Origin: Haematococcus lacustris
Taxonomy: Eukaryota; Chlorophyta; Chlorophyceae; Chlamydomonadales; Haematococcaceae
Assembly: GCA_030144725.1 (NCBI GenBank)
Contig: JASKMD010000027.1
Coordinates: forward strand, 3,086,842-3,150,841
Reading direction: 5' to 3'
Length of the DNA stretch: 64,000 nucleotides
The notes under the pieces are model-generated. The model searched no databases, had not been told where the DNA came from, and saw only the letters and a program-made list of their open reading frames with translations. Position 1 is the stretch's first letter; every line of letters begins with the position of its first letter. Of this stretch, positions 26,801-39,222 are shown one piece after another. Made by a program: the position numbers and the translations under genes.

Positions 26801-29800
26801 GCTGGGCCCACGCCTGGTCCCTGAGCCCCTACCCCTAACCTCACGACTGAGCCCCAACCCACTGCTGCTGCTTCTGCTGCCGCTCCTGCCGCTCTTGCTG
26901 CTGCTGTCGCTGCTGCCATTGCTGCCACTTGCGCTGCCCCTGCTGCCACTGCCACCACTGCTGCTGCTGTTGTTGAGACCCTGTTGCCCAAGGTTGAGTG
27001 GCGGCAACAGGTTGGCTACATCAGCGTAGGAGGCTAGAGGTGTAGGTGGAGCTGCAAGCTTGTCTACCTGAGCTCGTGTATTGCCTTCCCCTGCTGCTAC
27101 ACCCCTGCCCTCCATCTGCTCATCCTCTCCCCCTCTGCTGCTGCTTGCTAGGCTGAGGAAGGGTGGGGGGCTGTCCTCCAACCCAAACAGATCCATGGAC
27201 TGATTCGCCAAGTTTTTCAAACCATCGCTGTGCCGGTTGTCCATGCCAAACATGGACGAGAGCAGAGACCGTCCACCCCCCACGCTGCTGCTGCTGCTGC
27301 TGCTGCTGCCTGTGCTGCTGCCTGTCCTGCCGCCTGTGCTGCTGCCAGCCCCACTGCCCCGACTGATGTCTTGGGAAGGGCTACGACTGCTGCCCTTGGG
27401 ATGGTTTGACTCAGCTTGCGCGCCTGGTCTAGACATATTTAAGTCTAAGGATGACAGGCTGGAGTTGGGGAGGGTCAGCTGGCGTCCACCACTGTGAGCA
27501 GCTGTGCCACTCCCAAGGCTGCCTGTCCTGCTGCTGCTGCTCTTGCCGCTGCTGCTGCTGCCTGTCCTGCTGCTGCCTCCGCTGCTGCTGCTGCCTCCGC
27601 TGCCGCCGCTGCCTCCGCTGCCGACACTGCTGCTGCCTGTCCTGCTGCTGCTACCGATGCTGCTGCTGCTGCTGCTGCCTGCGCTGCTGCTGCCTGTGCT
27701 GCTGCTGCTCCCACTGCTGCTGAAAGCCGTGTCCTGAATGGCAGGGTGGCCTGAGGAAGGGGGTGGTGGGGCTGGGAAGTGCTTAGGCATGTCAGGGGGT
27801 TCAGGGGAAGGTGTGAGGGAGGAGGAGAGTAAGCGGATGCGGATGTCTGACCCTGCCCCGGGCCCCTCCCCCTCCAACCTGCGCCAGAGCAGCAGCATGA
27901 CAGCAGCTGAGCAGTGGGGTGCTGGACCCTCTGAGTGATGGACCCTCTGCTGGCAGGGGCAGAGGCAGATGCGGTGTTCAAGTGTTTCAAGCAGCGGTAT
28001 AGGATCTCTGCCGGCTGGCCAGAGCAGAGGCAGCTGTGACATCACAGTGCATCAGGCAGCAGATGGCTGGGAACAATGAGGGGTGAGTGGGAAAGGGGGG
28101 CCGGCAGATCTGAATATTGGCTGGTGCTGCTTTACGGTGGGGCTGTCATCACACATTTGCCCCACACCTCCCTCCTATCACACCCACCCTCCCCCTGCAA
28201 TAAGCCACCCTCTCCTTGCTCCATACCCTCACTGCCTCTCCTTTCCACCCCCCTCCCCTCTCCTGCCCCCCTCCCCTGCTTCCCCCCCGCCCCGCCCCCA
28301 CTGATCCACTTACCACTCTCCAGACGCCAGACTGCTGCCAGGAGGGCCCTTCCCGGCCACCCCAGCTGCCTCCCCCCCTGCTGCTGCCCCGCCCCCCGCC
28401 TCACCCCTGCCCCCCAGCTGCTGCTGCTGCTGCTGCTGTTGCCCAGGCTCTGCTGCTTGGGTGCTGGCTGACGGCTCCCTCTCCGGACTGTCGCTGCCAC
28501 TGCTGCCGCTGCCATCCCTGCTGCCATCCGCACTGCCGCTCCGGCTGAACATAGCGAGGATGTCGGACGGCAGAGCCGGGAGGGAGATGACCGGAGGCGC
28601 AGGGCTGGAGTTGGACTGGGCCTGCAAGGGGGCAGGGGAGGCAGGGGTGCTGAATGATGGTGCAGGAGGCGACGTGCAACCATGGTGCAGGTGGGTGGGG
28701 GCGTGAGGCTGAGCAAGGGTGAACAATGCTGAACAATGGCGAATAAGGCAAAATGGTGGGTGGGTGGGGCGTGAGGCTGAAGGAAGGGAAGCCTGAGAAG
28801 AAGACTACTTCGGTATTCACCAGCGTGCATAAAGGGAGGAGCTGCCGCCTGTAGGGGGCGCGGCATGATCCCACCAGCAAGCAAGAGAAGAGACAACCCC
28901 CCTACCCCCCTAGGGGAAGCCTGGTTGCTGGACAACGGTGATGCAGGAATGGACTGACTGATGGGCAGTCAGGCCATCAGAGTTTGCAGGTGAGGAGGTT
29001 GTGGCTCTTGCCCTCTGGTCCAGCTCGTGCGGCGCTGGTCTTATCTAGTGCGTCACCTCTAGTAAGGGCTGGGCTGCCTTTCAGCAGGGGCGGCGTCAGG
29101 GGCAGGGTGCAGGGGGTTTAGGCAGGGTGCAGGAGGGTGGTTAGAGCAGGGCTGTGGGGGATTCTCATGTGGAGCAGGGGCCTCTGGGTCCAGCGTCAAG
29201 CACATCGGTCCCCGGCTGCGGCCAGTCTGCTGCTGTTGCTGCCGCTGCCTCTCAACCTCTCAACGCCCACCTGCTGCTCCGCCTGGGCCTGGGCCTGGGC
29301 CCGCTGCTCCGCCTGCTGCTGCGCCAGGACCACCCAGCGGGCCTGCTTGTGGGACTCCACCTGGTAAGAGTCGTCCACTGCAGGTGGCAGCAGGCCAGGG
29401 GCTCGGCAGGGGTGGGCAGGGCTGTGCAGGGGGGTGGGTGGGCAGGGGTGGGCAGGGCTGTGCAGGGGTGGGCAGGGCGGGGCAGGGCAGGGGAGGATGA
29501 GCAGGGGTTGGGCCTGGGTTGGGCCAGGGCTGAAGAATAATAGCAGCAGCAGCAGCAGCATGAGGTCAGCGTGGAGGAAGGTTACCAGCAGGAGGCCAGC
29601 TGGGGTGGTGGTTAGGGGTGGTTGGTGGGTGGATGACTATGGATTAAGATGTCTGCATGGGCATGTCTGCATGTGTCTGCATGTGGAACGCATGTGCATG
29701 CAGAAATGACTGGGCATGAGGTTTGCCCACATGCAAACTGCGCATGTGCTTGCCTGAGTCGAGTATGAGTCGTGCCCTGAGAACTATGCTTTGTCCAGTC

Positions 29801-30022
29801 TACAATATCCAGTGACGTGGAAGCGCTGACGAGTTGCAGCCTAAGGCCCCCTTTACCTCCGGACCACGCATCTCCAATCACCCACCTCCCTCCCAGGCAC
29901 CACCTCACCCCACACCTGCAGCACCCCTCCCTACACAGATAAGCACCTAAGTTGAGACACCCCGTTTCTCGTGTTCTCTTTATTCTTTACCGAAAGCCCC
30001 CGTTCTGTGTACCCTGGTACAG
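26279..30022 (-). CDS. Channel C-terminal tail exons
   Basis: Exons 29991-30022, 29271-29377, 28314-28621 and 26279-27878 (stop at 26281-26279). Phases agree at each junction (2, 1, 0, 2, end). The tail starts with a Gln/Ala-rich coiled-coil-like piece ([19 protein letters not shown]), then [16 protein letters not shown], poly-Gln, and a last exon of 534 codons dominated by Ser/Gly/Ala runs encoded by CTG/CAG repeats. It ends [13 protein letters not shown], an acidic end that looks selected. No known domain was seen. The length of the homopolymers suggests disorder. Confidence 0.7.
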
Positions 30023-33000
30023 CTGCAGGGTAGCAGCTGCAGCTGCTGCTGCTTCAGTGCTTGCAGGCTGGCATCGCGTGCATGACGACTTACAACACAG
30101 GGCCACCCTTTGCCCCACATACACGCTCATCCCCAACCGCCACCCCTGCCCCAGTGTAAATCCTACCGCTCACCCCTCACTCATTTCAACCCTCCCACCT
30201 GCACCATTTTCCCTTCGTCGATGCAAGCTGCCAGCTGCTCTACTCACTCTCCATACCCACCACCCCCCGCTTGTCCTGGCTGCCCCTGCCTGTCAGCTGG
30301 CCCTGCCTGTCTGCTGCTCTGCTCACCCTCCCCACCCCCACCCCCACCCCCACCCCTACCCCCACCCGGTGCCCACACCCACAGCTGGCAGTGGACAGGG
30401 CCTTGACTCGCAGTGAGGGGCGCAGCACGATGAACTTGCCAGCAGCCTCCCCAGTGTTCCACACCCGGGCCTTGCTGCAGCCGGGCAGGGGCAGGGAGAC
30501 CTTGGGGTGAGCAGGGGCTGGGGTGGGCTATTTGGGGTGGGGCTGGGGGGTGGGGTGGGCTATTTGGGGCGGGGCTAGGGGGTGGGCGCCAAGGGGGTGG
30601 GGCAGGGGGGGGTGGGGCAGAGGGGAGGGGATGGTGCATCAGGATGTGGAAGGCGTTGAGGGGCGTTTGGGGGCGGTTCGGTGAGGGGCGGTTGAGGGGC
30701 GGTTGGGGGCGGTTGAGGGGCGGTTGAGGGGTGGTTGAGGGGCGGTTGAGGGGTGGTTGAGGGGTGGTTGAGGGGCGGATGAGGGGCGGTTGAGGGGCGG
30801 TTGAGGGGGAGTTGAGGGGCGGTTGAGGGGGGGTTGAGGGGCGGTTGAGGGGCGGTTGAGGGGCGGTTGAGGGGCGGTGAGGGGGGTTTGGGGTCGGGCA
30901 GAGGCAGTTGGGCTCCCCTTTGTGCACAGACCGTGCCTAGGAGTATGTGGGGTGTGGCAGGGGTTTCCTATGGTGAGCTGTGTGAGAAAGGTCGGGGCGG
31001 GCAAATAACCATTTTAAGTTTTGTTTAGATAAAATCAGGGCCATAAAATCTTTTAGAATAAAATCAGGGCCAGGCAATACATGTGCAACGGGTGTATACT
31101 GTATACGCTTGCTGACCGCCCCGGATCACAAACCTTATCGAAGCAACCAAACCGCAATTCCTTGGCATTATAAAACATACAGAAAACATGCAAAACAATA
31201 CATAAGTAGCGTGGCATGAGAATAGTTAGTGTCAACAACTACAGCCAACAACTGTGTCAACGACTACAGCCAACAACTGTGTCAACAACTACAGCCAGGG
31301 CCATCAGCAGGCCTAACCAGGAAGGTGGGTGCAGGTGTAGGCTGCTAACCACACAATACATCATGTTATATATAATCACTGGGATTTCACCGATGCCCAC
31401 GCTGGCGCCAGGGGTCGGTTCAGGCCCCCTGTGGCACTTGCCTGCGGGCCTCCTCACCCAGAGGGTTCACCACCAGCTTCAGTGCACCCTCCACTTTGCG
31501 GGGCAGCATGTACCAGCCGACAAGTGTCTGTGCGCAACAGGCACCACAACCCTGCTCTCCACTGCCCCCTGCCCCTGGCCCTGGCCCTGCCCCCCCTGGC
31601 CCTGCCCCCCCTCGCCCTGCCCCCCCTCGCCCTGCCCCTGCCCCTGCCCCTGCCCCTGCCCCTGCCCCTACCCCTGCCCCAACACAGCAGGTGCACACCC
31701 TGCAGCACCAAGCACTCCCTTCTGACCCACCATGCGTCTGAGCTGTGCTCTGCGCTGAATTGCCATGAAGGACACGGCCTCGCCCTCGTCTGCCAGCTCA
31801 CTGCACGCAGCCAGGACATCACCGGCGGTGGTGTTGCCATCACCGGCAATGGCAGCACCACCACCGTCCCGCTGCCGTGCTACTACCAGCACGGCCATCA
31901 CCAGCAGGTCTGCAGGCCAGCTGCAGCCAACACACTTCATCCACCAGCAGGCATCCGCCAGCCCATTCCAATACCAGCACATAACCAGCAGAATAGGCAC
32001 CCTGCCACTAAGAACACTACTGTGGTCCACAGCCAATGACGCCACCACTACTGTCAGGAACTGCCATTGTGTGACGTTCCTATGCCATTGGCACCATCAC
32101 ACCTGATCACACCGTCACTCAAGACATGGCTCCTGCTGTCATCTCTTGCTGCCTGACAACTAAAGACAACCCCTCCCTTGACTTGACCCCGGACCCCAAC
32201 TCCAGCCCTAATCCCAGCTCCAGCACCAGCACCAGCCCTTCCGGACGACACCTCCCTGCCACCTGCTTGCCTGATCCCTAGCCGCGCAGCCTGATACACC
32301 TGCACCATGACACTACACCGTCACACCACCTGCACAACGGCTACTGCTCTCAGAGCTTGGCTGTTGTACTGGCTGTACCGGCCCTTGGCGCTTGGCACGT
32401 GCCTGGCTCTGCAATGGCCTGACAGATGCCTGACGATGGATGGCAATGCAGGTGGGTAAAGCAATGGCTCCCTTGGCTCAACGGCCTCTAACCTCGCCTT
32501 CCCTGGATGCGCCCAGTCTGCTAGGGCCCTCATCTCCTGTGGCCTGGCAGCCCCGCCCGCCCGGCTTGAGCTGCACCTGACCTTGACGCCCACCTGGCAT
32601 CAATGGTCACCAGGTCCGCGTTCTCGCCGAAGTTGCTGTAGGCGATCAGGGAGGCGGGGCTGTAGGCCACCTGCAGGCAGCTACTCCACGCTCCCCTCAC
32701 TCCCTCACTCCCTCTCTCCTCACCCTCACCTGCGCTATGTTCACAAACTCCTACCTTATGACCAGCCTGCTCGCCCACCTGTCTGCCCAGCTGCCTGCCT
32801 GCCCAGCTGCCTGAAGGCCTGCCCACCCACCGCCCACCGCCTGCCTGCAAGCGTGCCTGCCTGCCCGCCGCCATGCTTGCACACAAGTCCCAGTTTTCAG
32901 CCTTTCACCTCCTGCCCAGCTTGCCTGGGTCAACAGCTTGGCTGAGTAGCTAGAGAAGTTGATGCTGATGCCCAAGGGGAGCCTGTTGCGGTCTTCGAAC

Positions 33001-36000
33001 CGGGTCATACCCTCAAAGGCAACCTGCAGCATGCCCACAGCCTTCAGCCGTGAGAGGCTCACCAGCAAGCAGACATGCGGTTCGCCAGCAAGCTTAATGA
33101 GGTACTTGAAGTAAACATTGAGAGTGAGGGACGCAGACTGTATATCTGCAACCACAGAACATGGCCAATGTAGGCAACCTACGCCTTTGCTCTTGATAGC
33201 TTGTGGTAGTGGCGCTGATGGTGGCGGTGGTGCTTGCTGCGGTTTGCTTGCCACATTTGGCCACTCTTGGCAACAAACATTACCCATATCACCCTTCTCA
33301 CCCTGGTCACCCTAACAGCCTCATACTCCTGTGTGTTGACGGCCACATGTGTCAGTCACCTTCTGGCAGATAATGTTAATGGTGGGGCGGTCTCCGTCAT
33401 CCAGAACCTTGCGGATGTTCAGCTGCACCATCTGCAACAACCCATCACAGCATTGCCTTAGGAGAGCCAGCCAGGCAGGCAGCCAGGCAGCCAGGCAGGA
33501 AGGCGGCCCAGCATACCGCCCAGCATGGTGTGAGAAGGCAGGGACCACTGAACTGCAGTGTTAGGGGGCCTCCTGACTGAACCCCTGCACATCATCCCTG
33601 CACCCTGCACTCCCCCCTTCACTCCCCACTCTGCATCCTTCACTCCGCACTCTGCATCCTTCACTCCGCACTCTGCATCCTTCACTCCGCACTCCTCATC
33701 CTCAACCCTTCATCCTTCACCCTTCATCCTTCATCCTTCACTCCGCACTCTGCACTCCTTCACCCTTCACCCTGCACTGTGTGCACTCTGGACACACATG
33801 ATATGTACGACCGCGTGAGGAGGAGGCGTGCAAAGGGATGAAGTTGGGAGAACGGCGAACCAAGAGGCCTGACTAAACCAGGCCCACCCACCCCACCCCA
33901 GCCTAACCACCTGACCTACTCCATTGCATGAGTTTCCCATGCATGGTCATGTGACTGCTGGCCCTCCCATGGCCCACCCATGCATGACCCTAGGCAGGCA
34001 ATGGATGCCCAGCCCTGGCTCTGGTGCTGGCCATGGGCAACTGCCTTCTCAACCGCCTGCCTTGCTTCCCTGCCCCATCCCACCCACCAGCCTTGCTGAG
34101 CCACCATGGACACCGCGCAAAGGGCCTCAGGCAATGGCAATGACCCCCTGGCCCAGCCCCGATGCTAGCTGTGTGTCGCAGCACCCTGAGCAACTGCCCA
34201 GCGGTTTTGTTGGTTATGCGCGATATATAGCAATTGAATAAGGTTACGTTCCGCAGTGAAATGCTTGCTTGGCAATCTGAAGGATCACGAACCGCGCTTT
34301 GAAGGACGGCCTTTGGACTGCAATGTTGCGCGCCTTTCGCGGACATGTCACCGAAGCCAAGTAAGGCCGAGCCATCAAGGGTTTGCAAGGGTGTAGACCT
34401 GGGTCATGTCAGTGGGCAAACAATAAAATAGTGCCACCTCACCCTGAGCACCTGCCCATACCCGAGCTGGCTGCCCCACCCTAGCCTCCCCACCATGACC
34501 ATGGCGTCGAGCCGCAGCATGTCACGCTGGCGTAACTCGTCAATACCATTCGCTGAGTCTTGGTCCGGGTCAATCCACCTGCGCCAGGCAGGTTCAGCAG
34601 GCTGACCCCACGCTGGCACCTGCCCAACGTCAAGCCGACAGCCCAATGCAGACAAGCAGCTCCAGACCCACAGCTTGGGTGGAGGGTGGAGGGTGGAGGG
34701 TGGAGGGTGGAGGGCGGAGGGTGGAGGGTGGAGGGTGGAGGGTGGAGGGTGGAGGGTGGAGGGTGGAGGGTGGAGGGTGGAGGGTGGAGGGGGGTGGAAG
34801 TGGGCAATGCACGGCTGTGCGTTAGACCACATCAGCCAGCCTGTGTTGCCACAGCTCTTGAGGGTTGAGGCTGCGGCTGCGGCTGCGACTGCGCCCCCTT
34901 CCACCGTCATCAGCTGAAATGGTACCTAGACCAGTGCCTGGCTCCCTGCTCCCCTTACTTGTCATCGCACAACACGATAGCGCACTTGAAGCCCTCCAGG
35001 CCCACGGCCATGAGCTCATGTCTTTGGAGGGGGTCGGCCTGCAGGTGGCTGACCTTGATGTTCCTGCAGCCACACATGGAGACTTTCAAGGTTATTCTAG
35101 GCCTTTCTAGGTTTTCTTAGGAAATGATAGGGCAATCAGTTGACAGGGCAACTCTCCGAGATCACGACTTGGGTGAGTTGACAGCCCAGACAATCAGCTT
35201 TACGTGCAACAAGGGAAGGGGCCAGTGCAATGCCAACCTCGGTGAAGTGACCCCTACACAGTGAAGTGCCGAAGTTGAATAGGCCTGTTTTAGCCGTTAT
35301 CCCGTTTTTGCCCTCCAATACGCACGTTTCCTTTCATACACGGTCGTTGGAGGTTATGAGGATGCCGTGAGTCGGTTAGAAGGTGTTATTAAAGAGTTGC
35401 ACGGCTATGTGCTTGGCTTTCACAATGGTATCAGACATGGAGTAGCAATGGGCCTTCAACGCTGAAAGTTATTCGAACTTGGCACTTTACTGTGTAGTGT
35501 ACAGGGCAGGGATTGTCCGAGCATGTCAAGGGTTTGACCAGCAAGAGCAGGGCAAGGCAGGGCAGGGCAGGGCAGGGCCTAGCAAGGGCAGGGCAGGGGC
35601 TAGCAAGGCAGGGCAGCTGGTTGACAGTGCACCAGGTTGGGGAAGTCACGGGCAGTTTGGGTTGAGGCATCTAGCTCTATATGGGGACGAGGGTGCGGCC
35701 AGTGCAAGCCTGCCGACCTTGGTGAAGTGGCGCGTAGCGCATACTCCAGCTGCTGGGGGCTGTGCGTGTTGACAAACACCACCTCGCTGCCCAGCGGCAG
35801 AGCGCTCTACAGCCAACAAGGGCACCCCCGGCAGCCCGTGCCTCTTTGCTCAAGCGCTTGCCTTGCATTGCTCTCAGCTTCACTAAACAGCATCACTAAA
35901 CAGCTTTGGTGCAGTGCACGTGTGGTGAGGCCAGGTGGTGGTGCTGCTGCTGTCCAGATGATGTTCATGGTGAGGTGGGGTGCTGTTGCTTAGTGAGAGA

Positions 36001-39000
36001 GCGAGCAGGCAGTTGGGTCTGCAATTAGTCAATCAATCAATCAATCAATCAACCAACCAACCAACCAACCAACCAATCAAGCAGCAGGGTATGGCACAGT
36101 GCCTACATAGGTGAGGTGCTGGCTCTAGCATCAGGGTCTCGGACCCAACTCGGCAACAGCGAGTGAGCTAGTGTTGTGGCTGTGAACACCCACACACCTC
36201 TGAACACAACTTTCCCAGCTTGCACCACCCACCCTGTCCACTCACCAGCTACCTCCCAGCTTCCTGCCCACAACCTCCTACCTACCACGTAGTTTCCTGG
36301 CTACTCACCTCTCCGTGGTCGAGCTCACGCAGCACATTGTGCATGAAGCTCTGCTCTGACCAGCCTGCTACAAGCACCCGCTCTGGCCGATCGTCCTCAA
36401 CCAAATATTCCTGGGTCAGGGTCAGGGTCAGGGTCAGGGTCAGGGTCAGGGTCAGGGTCAGGGTCAGGGTCAGGGTCAGGGTCAGGGTCAGGGTCAGGGT
36501 CAGGGTCAGGGTCAGGGTCAGGGTCAGGGTCAGGGTCAGGGTCAGGGTCAGGGTCAGGGTCAGGGTCAGGGTCAGGGTCAGGGTCAGGGTCAGGGTCAGG
36601 GTCAGGGTCAGGGTCAGGGTCAGGGTCAGGGTCAGGGTCAGGGTCAGGGTCAGGGTCAGGGTCAGGGTCAGGGTCAGGGTCAGACAGTTGCTGGATGAGG
36701 CCAAGGTCCTAACCAGCATGCCCATGCCCAGCCCAACCACCTCTCAGGTCTCACCACTGGCACCATGAAGATCATGTTGCTGTCCTGCTGCTGCTGCTGG
36801 GGCGCATCCAAGGGTGAGCCTGCAGCTCTCCTCTGCCGGGGGTCAGTCAGCAGCGCCCGCACTAGGCCCCCTGGCTCCCCGCCCTGCCGCCCCAGGCTGC
36901 TTGCACGTGACACGCTGCCCTCACGCGCTCCTCCTCCTCCCGCAGCCAGGGCAGATAGGGTGGTGCCTCGCCGGCTGCGACTGACTGTTTGCTCCTGGCT
37001 CTGTCGGCGGTGTTGGGGAGCGGGAGGAGGGGGGGAGGTTTGGGAGGGGGGAGGGGAGCGGGGTGGGAGGGTGTGGGGGGGGGCTGCAGGCTCAGGGGAG
37101 CCTGCTGCTTCAGCCTGCATGGGGCAGTCAGACGGCACATGCTCTCTGCCACACATAGAACCATATAGGTACCACTTATGGACATTTTCAATCATAACCA
37201 CCATACATGTCATCTCCTCCCTTAGCCCTATGACACTCCCTGCCCTAATACCAGGGACTCACTCAATAGCCTGCTTTGACCAGGTTGAACTTCCTCCTCT
37301 CCCTCTCCCTCTCCCTCTCCCTCTCCCTCTCCCTCTCCCTCTCCCTCTCCCTCTCCCTCTCCCTCTCCCTCTCCCTCTCCCTCTCCCCTCTCCCTCTCCC
37401 TCTCCCTCTCCCTCTCCCTCTCCCTCTCCCTCTCCCTCTCCCTCTCCCTCTCCCTCTCCCTCTCCCTCTCCCTCTCCCTCTCCCTCTCCCTCGCCCTCGC
37501 CCTCGCCCTCGCCCTCGCCCTCGCCCTCGCCCTCGCCCTCGCCCTCGCCCTCTCCCTCTCCCTCTCCCTCTCCCTCTCCCTCTCCCTCTCCTCTCCCTCT
37601 CCCTCTCCCTCTCCCTCTCCTCTCCCTCTCCCTCTCCCTCTCCCTCTCCCTCTCCCTCTCCCTCTCCCTCTCCCTCTCCCTCTCCCTCTCCCTCTCCCTC
37701 TCCCTCTCCTCCCTCTCCCTCTCCCTCTCCCTCTCCCTCTCCCTCTCCCTCTCCCTCTCCCTCTCCCTCTCCCTCTCCCTCTCCCTCTCCCTCTCCCTCT
37801 CCCTCTCCCTCTCCCTCTCCCTCCCTCTCCCTCTCCCTCTCCCTCTCCCTCTCCTCTCCCTCTCCCTCTCCCTCTCCCTCTCCCTCTCCCTCTCCCTCTC
37901 CCTCTCCTCTCCCTCTCCCTCTCCCTCTCCCTCTCCCTCTCCCTCTCCCTCTCCTCTCCCTCTCCCTCTCCCTCTCCCTCTCCCTCTCCTCTCCCTCTCC
38001 CTCTCCCTCTCCCTCTCCCTCTCCCTCTCCCTCTCCCTCTCCCTCTCCCTCTCCCTCTCCCTCTCCCTCTCCCTCTCCCTCTCCCTCTCCCTCTCCCTCT
38101 CCCTCTCCTCTCCCTCTCCCTCTCCCTCTCCCTCTCCCTCTCCCTCTCCCTCTCCCTCTCCCTCTCCCTCTCCCTCTCCCTCTCCCTCGCCCTCGCCCTC
38201 GCCCTCGCCCTCTCCCTCGCCCCTCTCCTCCCCCCTTCCCCTCCAGCCTCAACCTCAAGCCGCCAGTGTCAGCTGTGCTGGCTGTAACCTCAATGGCTTG
38301 GACTAAGTCGAGCCCTGTCTCAACCCCCCTCCAGCCATGGCCCACCTGTTGCACCCCTTGCTGCTGGTAGTACTGGGAGTTTAGGCGGCCTGGCCGCCGC
38401 CCCTCCTCTGTCTCTGAAGCCCTCAGAGGGGCGCAGGGTGGGCTGCTCGCCCTGCTGCCATCGCTACCCCCTCCCATGCTCTCACTTCTGCTCGTCCAGC
38501 TGCCACCGCTGCTGCTGCTTTGTGAGGGTTGCTGTCTCCAATCTGCCCCTGCCCCTGATGCTCCCCCTTGTGCTGCTGCTTCCGCGCTAGGTGCGGGGTT
38601 CAATTCCCGCGAGCAGCGTGAGGCTGCAGGTGAGGGAGAGGAAGCGGACCCAGGGTTCAGAGAGGGGTGGGTCTCCTCAACCTGCCAGCCCGCTTCAGTG
38701 TCGCGCGCATAAGGGGACAGGGAGGGGTGTTGGCCCCCCTCACCCCTACCCCCCAGGCTGCTGCTGCTGCTGCTGCTGCTGGGGTGGCGGGAGGGGACTG
38801 GGGTGAAGCCAGGGACCAGGCTGCTGCTGCCATCCCCCACGGCCCCTACACAGCGGGTGGGGAGTTGGAGGAGGGGAGGGGGGGAGGCCAGCTGACACTG
38901 GTGCAGGATCAACAGTGGGAGGCTGGAGGCTGACAGCTGCATCACCTGGTGCTGGAAAACTGCTGCTGCTGCTGCTGCTGCTGCCACTGGGGCTGCTGCT

Positions 39001-39177
39001 GCTGCTGCTGTCACTGCCGCGGGGTCCGGGGTCAGGCTGGGTGAGGAACTCCGAGTTGTCTGGGAACAAGGAGAGCAGGTCAGAGGGCAGGCCGGCTGGC
39101 AGGCTGAAGCCCTGGGCAACAGACTCAGCGCTGCTGTGTGCTGCACCCTCCCTCTGCTCCGTGATGTCAGCGCCTGT

Positions 39178-39222
<45 letters not shown>

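Noticed and set aside
33458..33818. Tandem repeat taken as a CRISPR-like array
   Set aside because: Units are contiguous with no unique spacers, in an intron of a eukaryotic gene.
36413..36683. Long open frames in both directions over the GGGTCA array (Val-Arg and Leu-Thr polymers)
   Set aside because: A stop-free hexamer is open in several frames by construction. Flanking exons show it lies in an intron.
38590..38612. tRNA T-arm-like hairpin gcggggttcaattcccgc
   Set aside because: A perfect 5-bp stem with TTCAATT loop, but no D or anticodon arm or acceptor partner around it, and it lies in low-complexity coding-like sequence.
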